From positions 9,752,514 to 9,816,513 of the forward strand of contig NC_090982.1 in NCBI RefSeq assembly GCF_040807025.1: DNA of 64,000 nucleotides, written 5' to 3'. The notes beneath the pieces were generated by a model. That model was given only the letters and a program-made list of their open reading frames with translations. It was not told the origin of the DNA and made no database searches. The DNA is from Struthio camelus (Eukaryota > Chordata > Aves > Struthioniformes > Struthionidae). The position numbers were made by a program, and so were the translations under genes. This document shows positions 13,501 through 23,439 of the stretch, in pieces. How positions within the stretch are numbered: the first letter of the stretch is position 1; every line of letters begins with the position of its first letter.

Positions 13501-16215
13501 TAGATACATATCTACAGATACGGAGCTTTTCGAATAATAACATGTCAAAGCGTTCACAGTTGTACTGTGAACTGAACTTGATCATAAACTCACTTGACAC
13601 CAATGGCACAGCACAAACTGAATGAAACAACTAATGTTTCATTGCTCTGTTTGCAGAGTTAGTTTGTCTTCCCGTTACTTTTATTAAAGCATCCAGCCAT
13701 TTGCATAGATAATCCAGACACCTCAGTCTGTCAGAAACTGTTAGGTGCGGAAACGGATTCAACGTATTGACTATATTAAGATTATAGAAATGTATCTGAA
13801 AAGTTAAGTTTTTCAGAATTATTAGTTTTATTGTATTTTATGCTAAAACCTGATAGAAAGATAGATAAACCAGAATGTAGTTTATTTGAGAGAGGGAAAA
13901 AATCTTGAAAGTCAGAAAATTGTTACTAGTTTGGTAATCTGATCCTCTGAAAAAAAGGGTTTCCACACAAAACCCAGCTCTGCCTGTTTATCTTGGCATT
14001 TCCTAGAACTAATTGAGAGAAAATTCAGTTGCCACTTGAAAAAATTATGTTTTACTTGGCCTTCATGTGGTACTAGCATAGTTATTATCTGCACTCATCC
14101 GTCTAGGCAGTATTTCATATATACAGGTCATTCAGTGAGCTGTGTCGCCTGAAACTTGAGAATTTATATTACTTCTGTGGATTTTATCCCATCTAATACA
14201 ATTTCAGGTGCTCAAACCACCTTTTTGTGGTTTCTGCTAAGATAATTGTCACGGTATGTTCTGACCCTGAACTCTGTAGGTTAAGCTTGTATGGTAAGAA
14301 AATCTCATCTACGTGGCTTCCACTCATTAGAATAGAAATAAGCAGATTTCACAAGATCTCCACAATTACTGTTGCACTGTCACATTATCATTATATTTAC
14401 TGGTTCTCTTTATGCATAATTTAGGTTATACGCAGTGTAACACTTCACAGAATACATGCTCAGCCTAATACTAGGTTATATGAAGTATAACAGAACAACG
14501 TGCACAATAATTTGCTATTATTATTTTACAATTCTACAGTTAAGAAGGGGGATTTATAAGTATTAGATGTTTGTTGATTTTTCACCCTTATATAACTCAC
14601 TGTATCTCTTCTCTTCTAGGCTGTGCTGAGTCCTCTTATAGCAATTGCACTGAAAATATCTCAGATCCATGAGAGGACAGGGCGAAAGGGACCCACTGTC
14701 ATCACCTGAAGCCACAAAGGATCATTAAACCAGGGCCAAAAGAGGAACAGCAAGGAAGAGACAGGACCTTGCTGAAACATGTTCACTGTTTGTGCCTTGT
14801 ATGATTCAAAAAGTTTTCTTGGGGATAGAGGGAGGGTGGGGAGAAAAATTCAATATAATATTCAGCATATTCAGTTGCATTGATCTCCAAAGACAGTAGT
14901 GTATTGACTTCTGTGTTATACCTGCAATAACTTTCTTTTAGATAACAAAATAACCAAAGAAAAAGGCCTTACCCTCAAATGTTGTCAACAGCGTGACAGA
15001 AAGGGTGAACTGCTTCTTTTTGAATGCTATGACAAATGTTGGGGAATTTTTAATTAGGCAGAGAGGGGGAGGGGTTGCAAAGAAAAGACATGTTTGGTGA
15101 GCATTGCTTGGGATTCTTGTCACCTTCTTGTTGGTTTACAAAGACATGTACAGAGCATGTCTGGGGCCTAAGGGCTGTATACTAAGCTTCGCAAGGGTGT
15201 ATTTGCTAACCTGATGCCACTCCTCTCCTGTCTACACCTTTGCTCACAGGGACACGCTGGCAGCAGTGGTTGTGTACACACTTGCACTTGCTCCCAAAGA
15301 AAAGGGCCATCCCTCATTTTTTTTAACCCCTGCTTTGAAAACATATCGATGTGACTTGTGCCTTCAGCTTTTTTTCTGATTTTGAATCACTTTTTTCTCC
15401 AAGGGGAAGCAGTTGTGCTACAGAAGCTGAGTGTGTCCTTCCAGCAATATGCTGGGTGTGGAACTCCAGCTATCTTTTGCAATATTCCTCATGTCAGCAG
15501 ATCATATCAGTGTTTACTATGCTTGAAGGGTAATCATTGCAAGTTCAGTAATCCTTCATAAAGGAGTTATGGTGGAATTTTTTTAAATCTTTGGAATTCT
15601 CAAGTTCCACTTACCACAAATGCGTGTATGATGAAGGCAGAATGAGACAAACGCTATCGAATTAAATGGAAATATTGGCTAATTGACCAGCTGGACTCAG
15701 CTTCTCTTAGATTCTTTACAATACGAATCACATAGGATCATATAATAGGAACAAAAAGTTGGGGAGTGCAAAGGAAGAAGAGATGCCCCAGCCTAACTCT
15801 GAGAAGGATATGGAGGGTATGGACACCAGTGTTTTTCTGCTTGTGAAATGATACTGCAGTTCTCGCTACAGTACTTTGCTCTGAACAAGAACACAAACAC
15901 TTTATGCATGTGACTTGTTTGAAAGTTTTGCTTCCTTGAGAACGGTGTGGTCACTTGTATCATTTGTCAAGGTGGCGTTGTGCAACCTGCCTCTTTGCAG
16001 TGTGTTTCAATTCAGTGCAGTTGTTGAATTTTTAGTGCAATTTAGATAACGCAGTGAAGGAAATATTGTTTTCATTTCTTTCAATATTTCTGTCAAAAAT
16101 TGCTCTGACATTTAGTACATAATAAAGTGGAATGCTGTATTTCTGTCTTAATACGTAATTGCTGACAAAACACACTGCGCTTTCAAGCATCCTAATAAAA
16201 CTGCCTTTAAGACAA
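1..16215 (+). CDS. PGM5: PGM5 (phosphoglucomutase-like protein 5, aciculin), 3' part of gene
   Basis: The gene enters from the left and only its last two coding exons are in the window: 1571-1705 and 14620-14709. Together they encode the final 74 residues, out of about 567 for the family. The joined C-terminus closely matches PGM5: it contains YAESYEKDPS and LSPLIAIALKISQIHERTGR and ends in TVIT. PGM1 shares the framework but differs in the phosphate loop. PGM5 is a structural, catalytically weak or inactive relative of phosphoglucomutase that associates with dystrophin/utrophin and adherens junctions in muscle; that is family knowledge, not visible here. The exon boundary is phase 0 (CAG to GCT). 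The gene is convergent with TMEM252. The span given includes introns and the 3'UTR; the 5' end lies outside. Confidence 0.95.
1571..1705 (+). CDS. PGM5: PGM5 penultimate coding exon (45 codons)
   Basis: The exon runs from a TTTTTTTTTCCCCGTAG acceptor to a CAG/GTAATG donor and is open in one frame, starting GLRIVFSDASR and ending QHDKEPQ. It encodes the C-terminal domain 4 strand and the loop that in active phosphoglucomutases binds the substrate phosphate (SGTGS in PGM1). Here the loop reads SASSH inside RMSASSHVRATLR, the PGM5-type degenerate form. Both exon ends are phase 0. Confidence 0.95.
2640..2762 (+). mobile_element. CR1-like LINE 3'-end fragment
   Basis: The stretch TGAGACAGGATATTGGACTAG followed by GACCCATGG, preceded by a degenerate CTTTCCCTAAGCATCC, resembles the conserved 3' tail of older amniote CR1 elements (family pattern: ...gagacaggatactgg-gctagatggacc...). 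It is heavily diverged. The 5' limit is a guess and only the last 60-80 bases are convincing. Confidence 0.45.
12887..12910. repeat. (ATTT)n microsatellite
   Basis: About six tandem ATTT units within the last PGM5 intron, directly visible. No functional implication seen. Confidence 0.9.
14620..14709 (+). CDS. PGM5: PGM5 terminal coding exon with stop
   Basis: The acceptor CTCTTCTCTTCTAG precedes 29 codons and a TGA at 14707-14709. The peptide begins AVLSPLIAIALKISQ and ends GPTVIT, the characteristic family terminus shared with PGM1 (TAPTVIT). It continues in phase from the exon ending at 1705. Confidence 0.96.
   Translation, partial: AVLSPLIAIALKISQIHERTGRKGPTVIT
14710..16215 (+). other. 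PGM5: PGM5 3' untranslated region
   Basis: The sequence after the PGM5 stop contains no further conserved frame. Two canonical poly(A) signals, AATAAA at 16121-16126 and 16194-16199, are the likely ends, giving a 3'UTR of about 1.4-1.5 kb. The exact cleavage site cannot be read from sequence alone. Confidence 0.6.
16121..16199 (+). terminator. PGM5: Tandem poly(A) signals of PGM5
   Basis: AATAAA at 16121-16126 (in ACATAATAAAGTGG) and again at 16194-16199 (CCTAATAAAACTG). They are the first closely spaced pair in a plausible position downstream of the PGM5 stop. Assignment to this gene is inferred from orientation and distance. Confidence 0.5.
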
Positions 16216-19200
16216 TTACACCATCTACTTAATTGACTCTAAACAGACGACACGCTAATGTTTTCACATAGTATTTCACTTTACCATTAAATGTTCTTAT
16301 ATGCCAAACGACTGCTTAAGGCTTCAGTGCTTTTTATGCAGATTTTTTGGGGAAGATCTCTACTTTCTCACACCATTTGGACATCTGCTTTTGAATGTAA
16401 GAGTACTCATCTTTACAGAAAGCTTGTTTGCCTAGAAATAGTAATCTTCTTTTATTTTCCCCATAGGTCACATTCCTCTAGGTGCAGGGTAGGAAGGTCT
16501 GTCTTATTTGTAGGGGATTACACAAAGTCAAGCATAAACTTGCCCTGGATTATAGCCCTTTGATTCAAATTACTGTCCTGCATGAATGAGCGTTGTGAAA
16601 TGGACAGTCCAAGAATTTCCAAAATCTCTTACAAGTTCTCTGGTAATGAAACTGTTACAATAGCAAGCATTGCACTTGACGAGTTAATGTGGGACTTGCG
16701 TTCTCAGCGTGTTTTGCTTTTCAGAATCTAAATGTTTTTCAAGATGCCGTGGGAAGACTCATGAGGAGCAAATCAGAACTGTCAAAAAGTATACCAGTGC
16801 TTTTATCAGCAAGTCACTGTTGCTGATACTGCAAACAGTCAGTTTGTTGTGTTCAGGGAAGGACTGTAGCCGTAATCTCATTAAGTGTCCTGCAGGCACC
16901 AAGATGTTTTAGTTGCTAACGTAAGAGGAGAATACTTGGACATTCATGAAGTGAGTGAAAAAAGCAACACACATCAGCTTATACAAAGATGCAAGGCTCC
17001 CAAAAAGAGAGCATATATCTAGCAGAGGGAAAATTGTTATTAATACTGTTTGCCCTACCACAGTGTCTAGGAGCTGGGACAGAGAACCCAGGCTCCTTCA
17101 CTGTTATTGTTGGATTAGGAGTTTTATCAGGTCTGGACGTTGGAAGGTTCCCACGCTGTTCAGCTCTGATCACGCTAGTATTTACTTGAACAGCCCTTCC
17201 GTTTTGCAAAAACTCAGGTTTTTCTGCACCCCACAATACAAAGACGTATTCCCAGCCTGCAGGCTGGGGAAAAAGGCAGAGGGAGAAAAAGGACAAAGAT
17301 GAATTCCCAGAGACCAATGAGAGCGATAACAATAGCAAGGAGCCTTAGCAGAGCGCTGACCGAGATGGGGCTAGGGTGGGTCCCAGGAGCAAAGAAAGAG
17401 GCAGCAAGTGGTGGAGAGGATAGGACTGTAAAGGATAAATTGCTGTATTCGGCTGAAAAGAGATGATAATGAGGAACAGATGGAAGAATGCTGATACAAT
17501 AGCGCAACGATGGATTGGAGAACTAGAAAAGGAGAAAAAGGAAGTAAAAGTAAAAAGGTGGTATAGTCTGAGAAAGATTTAAGAATGTGCGATGTTAAAG
17601 AAAATTAGACAAGACTGGGTGTTACTGTGTTTAGCTATGTCCTACTGTCTATAATTTTTGTACTCCGGTCTCACCTATATTGACAGTGTAGTGTAGTAAC
17701 TGCCTTCACGATCTGAAATAAATAATAGGTGAATCTGAGGGGAAATAAACCCACACTTGGGATAATATGAAAGGATGCTCTGACATAACTCTCCAAAACA
17801 TTGACGAAAGCACAGTAGCTGACACCAAATTACTGAAAATGGTACAAGACTGTAATTATGCTAAGGTGACTGGAAGCAACAAACTATTCAGGGTAGTTTC
17901 AAGCATGGAGTGTGGTGGTAAGCATTTTACCACACAGACTTCTAACTCCTGCTCTTTAGCATAATGTGGCTTAAGGTAAACTACAAAATATCAGCAAATT
18001 CACCTGTCAACAGAGCTAAATGGATATCACTGACATTTTCTTTTGTGAAGAATGCCCTTCTGTAGGAAGGTTAGTGGCAGGATGAGAAGTACGTTGTGTT
18101 TGAAGACAATTTGGAAGGCAATAGCACTCACCTGATCTGTTCTGAAGCATTATTTTGATTTGTTCAGGTCCTTTAGAAAAAGAAAATTCCTTTTAATCTA
18201 AAACCTTTCAGTGGCTATGCATGCCAAAGACGCATTTATGCTAGGAGGGCTGAGCAACCCAAACCATTTAAAAACTTTCCCCGCTTTAAGATTGCTGACA
18301 TTTTTGAGCTAATCATCGCCCACACTATTTTCCATCAAGCTCATAGCCAAATAGCTAATGGAGCTGAAAAGACAAACTGAAAAACAAACTGAATCAAGTG
18401 AAATATTTCGGTCTTAACCTGAAATTTCTCCCTATCTTAAGACCCGTCATGTCTCAAATACATACATATTGCTGACTGAAGACGTGGTATCTTCTTCACT
18501 CTCACATTTCTGGATCCGTTAAGCCCTCGCAACATCTGAGAAGACTGGAGCTAAGAAGGGGCACTGCAGGACTGCTGTGGGAGGGGAAAAGGAAGATGGG
18601 TTTAGCTCTTCCTGGCTGTCCATTAACTGTGTGGAGAGAGTCAGAATCGCATTTCCTATAGCAACTCAGTAAAAGAACATCCTTCCAAGCACCTTACATA
18701 AATGTTGAAAAGACAGCTCCTAAAAAAGTGGCTAGTTGCCATGTCCTCCGTGCACTATGGGGACTAGAGAAGTCCCTTCTTGTTGGAGACCTTATTTATG
18801 CAAAAGGCTCATATGACTCATGAGTCTTTTGGATGAAAGGAGTCGTCCTAGACCTTGCATAAAGCAGAGCTATGAATTTAGGTCTCTGCTGGTGGGATAC
18901 TTTGGAGCAGGAAGTATCTTTCAGTTTCCTGATCATGCATATGATCTAGCTTGAAAGAAGTAGTTCTGTATATGCAAAACACTTCCTCCATACTGAAAGC
19001 CACTAAGTCTTCAAACAAAAACATGGGATCACTGAAAAGCCACTGCAGTGCTTGGCCTCTGAGCTAAGTGTAGTCTTCATTATTTCCCACCAACATGGGT
19101 TCACGTTAAAAGTTTTGTGGAGGAAAATGTGGATACGCACAGCAAAAAAGCAACCAACTTCCACAGGACCAGAATTTTGTCGTTGGAGGTCTCCTGGCTA

Positions 19201-20299
19201 ATCAGGCTCATCTGCTGTGATTGATCCCTGTGCCAATACCTGTACCCCTTCAGGGTCCTGGGCCCTGGAGCAATGCACTTCTGGCTGCAGATATGGTAGT
19301 GCTGTGGAGTAAGGCATTACTGAGATCTCTTGGCATAGGAGACACTCACTTCAGCTCTTTTGGAAATAATATGTAACGTTCCCCTAGCTTTTACTGTTCT
19401 CTTCTGTGCTGCACAGCTTCTCAGTCACTTCGAAAACTGGGTATATGATGATGACATCATTTTGTCAGCTTTCCTCTCTTTCAGAGATTCTTTTTTAGCC
19501 TGTGGTTGTTTTCTTCTTAGTATGCATCTGCTCCTTCTCTTTCTTTCTGTTTGTTTGCCTTTCTCTGTAGTTTCTCCAGGTCATTTTATCCTCCTGTCCT
19601 TTCTGTCTACACTGTATCCTCCCCTTCATAGAGGATGAAAATTTTTGGAAGACAGAACTGATTTGATTGTCTTATCCATGGTCTCAGCCACTATTACCAC
19701 CACCACCCTGGCTTGCGTTTCTAATATAAATGAAGCCTTAATTTTGAAATAGTTCTTACTTAACGACGTATGGTCATCCAGAAAGTCTGATAACTTTCTG
19801 ATCTTGCCGCTTCTGCAAGGAAGAGCAGAACTCTGCCTACAGTCAGCGTTGCAGGTCCGAACCTGGGTGAGCCTCGGCGAAATTCTTTTTGTCATCCGGC
19901 ATTTCAGACTACAATGGCCTGGAGGCAGATTTGCCTCCGTGATTTGTGAAGGAAGGAGACCAGGGTGAAGGGTCAATCCAAGGCTCTTTCTTGCACTCTC
20001 ATCCTCTTTCTTGCACTCTCCCTAAACATGTGGCCACTTGTATCAGAAACAGAGTTCAGGACTCCTTTTTCAGGCCCTAATGCTCTTGAGTAAGCTGCAG
20101 AGGAAGCAGCTACTTTTAAAGACAGTTCAGAGGAGTGGCACAGAAAAGGTTTTTCCAGCTGCAATTGCTAGCTCCCTTTGAGAAGTTGTGGGCATAACCA
20201 GGGTGGTCTTGTTAGCATTTAGGAACTGTATTTGATACTGCGATTCTCTAGTTTGCTTAGCCTGAGTCATGGACACCTTGTATCATAAGCAAACAAATA
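16216..20299. other. PGM5-TMEM252 convergent intergenic spacer
   Basis: Four kilobases between the 3' ends of PGM5 (+) and TMEM252 (-). Open frames of up to about 120 codons exist on both strands near 16955-17507 and 19360-19976. They overlap each other and show no splice context or recognisable family. A 12-bp palindrome GACTCATGAGTC containing an AP-1-like core lies near 18816, and a short tandem repeat CTCTTTCTTGCACTCTC is near 19983-20019. Nothing else recognised. Confidence 0.6.
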
Positions 20300-21692
20300 G
20301 CATTTGTTTCTAAATAAAAAATTTATTCATGAATGCACTAATAAAATACCCATTACCACACCAAAATAAAACAAGTAGCTTCAATGACTTACGATACAAA
20401 AATATTCAATTACTACAAATAATAGTACAAATTCTGAACAGATACAAACGAGTTAATAGGTTTCCCAGGTCAGCTAATGCTACAAAGAACAGATGAGGAA
20501 CTGTTGGCCAAAACTCCTTTGGAGACAGAAGAGGTTTAAGGTCAACAGCAGCGTGAAGCTCCATCACTTGCATTTATCTTGCAATGCAAGAAGTGACTCC
20601 CACTCATTGCTAGTGACTTTTGTAAGATACAGTATGGTAGTTTCTGTCTCAAAGGAATATCTCTGAGGGCTGAGAGGCAGATAAAAAAGAGCCATTGTTT
20701 ATGGGAAAAAAAAAAACCCTACTTGGATTTTTCACTGAGAGTCATTTTCAGTAACAAAACACTAAACTATTTTTACAGTTGAGGACAAGTCATGGAGCAA
20801 CACAGTATATCAGTTGATTTTATCAGGTAAGTTGTCTTGTATACATCTTTCCTTATTCAATTGAAAATCTCAGACAATACTGATTCAGTAGCAAAACCCA
20901 TGGTGCATTTCAGATAGAATCACTTTAATATCAATGGCACAAATATCAAATTTCTAATGAAACCAATACAAGATTTCTCACTAATTTCAACAGGAACTTT
21001 CTCTGGCTATCATGCCAGTTTAAATTTCTTCCAGAAGAATATGCAATTATCCCCAATAATTTTAAGGGACAGACTATCAAAGCAGCAAACAGTTACATGT
21101 GGAGGGAGGGATATGAGCTGTCCCTTATACATATATAAACACCATATAGCATAAACACCAACCTCAGGTAAATGTGTCCCATAGGTTGTGCAGTAACAGC
21201 AAAGCATATCTTCTCTCGTATGCGTCTTTCCATCTAGTTCCCTGAACATAGTGGATACCTTTTTTTGCTTTTTTGTAAAAATTATTGCTTGTGTTTCAGT
21301 ACTTCAGAATACTGCCAGAGCTCTAGATTAAAGAAAGGCAGCTACGCAGAGTTTTGTGCAAAAGAATATACTCCTATGTAAACAAGCGTTAAGTCAGCAT
21401 CGTGGGTGGCACCTCATAGGTTCAGCAAGCCCTCTGCAAGCCTGCAAACCTTGCTGTGTTTTAAAAGGCCAAGACCTTTTTACATGACGCCTCCAACTCC
21501 TCTGAAACACAGAGGTGATCAATGCTTTTCCTAGGCAGTTTTGCTCTAGGGGGTATATTATTAGGGAGCGCGGACACCCATCTTCTTCCACCTCTGCCCA
21601 CTTCATAAACTTGGGATTTTACTCACTGACTGTGTCCCAGAATTTCTGGCCGGCTTTGCTCTTTCTTAGGTCCCATGGCAGTTTGAACCTTG
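20300..21692 (-). other. TMEM252: TMEM252 3' untranslated region
   Basis: The sequence follows the TMEM252 stop on the minus strand and is AT-rich in its distal half. The plausible poly(A) signal is AATAAA on the minus strand at 20322-20327 (TTTATT on +). The extent is inferred from that signal. Confidence 0.5.
20322..20327 (-). terminator. TMEM252: Poly(A) signal of TMEM252
   Basis: A minus-strand AATAAA about 1.37 kb after the stop codon. Assigned by orientation and distance only; other A-rich words lie nearby. Confidence 0.45.
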
Positions 21693-23348
21693 TCAGCAAC
21701 TGTTTTCTTGTGTGGGCGCGTGAGTATTTGATCCGGTTCCAGGGTCTGAGTCTAGCCCCGGCGTTTGCTGCTGCCATGGCTCCTGCACAGACAACTTGTA
21801 TGGTGGTGGATCCTCTTGCTCACTGGTCTCGTTGATGAAGTCTGTGCTGCTTTCAGTGTACAGAGGTGGAGGGAGCTGGGACACCTCTTCCCCTTTTGAT
21901 GTGGAGGCAACTGGCAGGGGGAAGGTCTGTTTTTCTGGGTCTGTGCTGTCTTCGTAGGACGGAGGGTAGAAATCAGGTCTGAAAAAATAAGTGAATCAAA
22001 ATAAAACATAAGCAAACCAAAATAAAGCACATGCTGGTGAAATGAGATTTATCTGAGTGAGCTCGGTTAGACACTGTGTCTGCTATGTTTCCATAGCTTA
22101 GCTGAGGCTTAAACTGTAAATGGAGACCTGACCTGGTAGGATTAGACCAATGGAAGTTATTGATATAGAATAGCTGCAAGAGCTGGGATGATTATCTGCA
22201 TCTTTTTTCCAAAATATTCTATTAAAACACAGAGTTCGAAGAAAGAAGAGCCTTCCTTAGCAGAGTTTCCAACTGTGGCGTACAAACACTCACTCTTGTA
22301 TGTACTTCAACAAGCGCTGAAGAAAAGTTTATTTGGAAAAGGAGAGGCATTACTGCCTGAGGTAGATTAAATCGGTATTCTAATAGTCATTATTTTCCTC
22401 ATTTTTAAAGTGCGCTTTGCATGTTCCTACTTATCTAAGCAATATTTGCTGTACGTTGCATTTACAGAGCTCTTAGAGCACCCATTGTCTGTGTTTATAG
22501 TGCTGTTTCTACAACAGCTGAGGAAAAGTAACTTGCATCCAGTGACCCTGTTAAAAACTTTGTCAGGCACAGTGCCGATCAGTTTAAGAAGCAATCTAGA
22601 TTAAAGCATCAGACTTTGCTCAGAAATAGCAGGGACATTTATTAAAAAAAAAAAAAGAAAACCTTGGCAAGGACCGTATAGGGAACTGAAGCTCACTGCA
22701 GGCCTTATGTATCACTGAGCAGTGTGGCAAGAATAAGCAGTACAAAAATATATCCCACAGCAGCAGATTTTTGATTCGTCTGTGATGATGTTAGTAATGA
22801 TGCACCTGTAGGATCGCCACTGAAGTCAATGTAGCTGCATCTCTTCTCTCCAAGAATGGATTCGGACCGCTCTGTGCCACCTGTAGTGTTTTCAGAAGTC
22901 TCTCTTACGCGCTGCTTTATATTGCGCAGACGGCTGCTTGCTCTTGCAAGTAAAATTTTGGGAGACGGGTCTCTCCATGCAAATATAATGAAATGGCTGC
23001 AATTTGTTTATCATTGCATTGCTGCTTTCTTCTCAGAGCATGCTTAGAAAACAGCAACTCTATCCACAGGTAGCCGTACCGTAACACATACCTGTCTATG
23101 GTGCTGACATGTAGCTCTCTAAGGCTGGGATTTCGACTGAAGATGCTGCTGAGGCCCTTGTATTTGATGGCTTCATGGAAAGCGTTCCAGAAAATGCCAG
23201 TCACAAGGAGCAGGAACCCCAGAGGTAACAGACAATAAACAGCCAGCGCAGTGCGTGTGGAAATGCAAAACGCTCCCAGACAAATAGCGGAGAAACTGAG
23301 TAAGAGGACGAAAAAACGAATGAAGGAAAAAACAGTTGTTGGCATCAT
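21693..23348 (-). CDS. TMEM252: TMEM252, small two-pass membrane protein
   Basis: Two coding exons, 23348-23092 and 21978-21693, join in phase across AG/A (Arg86) with a CAG/GTATGT donor and a TTTTTTCAG acceptor. They encode 180 residues; human TMEM252 has about 170. The start is the first of two adjacent ATGs (23348), because the frame further upstream opens only with GTG. Two hydrophobic segments lie at about residues 9-30 and 34-53 (CLGAFCIS, then LLPLGFLLLVTGIFW). The segment TIDRPDFYPPSYE after them is the strongly conserved family signature. The cytoplasmic-type tail is proline-rich, with PPSY (91-94), PPLY (123-126) and PPPY (143-146), the consensus for WW-domain ligands. Function is poorly known in the family; WW/NEDD4-type partner binding is an inference from the motifs. 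It lies beside PGM5, as in human 9q21. Confidence 0.95.
21979..23091 (-). other. TMEM252: TMEM252 single coding-region intron
   Basis: A 1.1-kb intron bounded by GT (minus strand, 23091-23090) and AG (21980-21979). It contains a 12-13 bp A-tract near 22647. No other feature seen. Confidence 0.9.
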
Positions 23349-23432
23349 TGCCAGCAGACACAGCACTTAAGCCCCTGACAGCTGTTCGTTTGCTTACTGT
23401 CTTCGCGTGCTTCCCATCTTCATGCGTCAGTG

Positions 23433-23439
23433 TTTTATA
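23433..23439 (-). promoter_or_regulatory. TMEM252: TATA-like box of TMEM252
   Basis: The minus strand carries TATAAAA (in GTGTATAAAACACTG) 85-91 bases upstream of the chosen TMEM252 ATG. A start site about 25-30 bases downstream would give a 5'UTR of roughly 55-60 bases with no intervening ATG. This is sequence position only; no other core element was confirmed. Confidence 0.4.

Larger units (their letters stand above)
1706..14619 (+). other. PGM5: PGM5 last intron (12.9 kb)
   Basis: A long AT-rich intron between the two last coding exons. It contains a probable CR1 3' fragment (about 2640-2760), an ATTT microsatellite (12887-12910) and scattered short open frames that lack splice context or recognisable protein content. 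No nested gene, tRNA or snRNA was recognised. Confidence 0.8.

Noticed and set aside
23346-23366. Upstream GTG-initiated extension of TMEM252
   Set aside because: GTG is not a normal vertebrate start. The ATG at 23348 gives a length and N-terminus consistent with the family.
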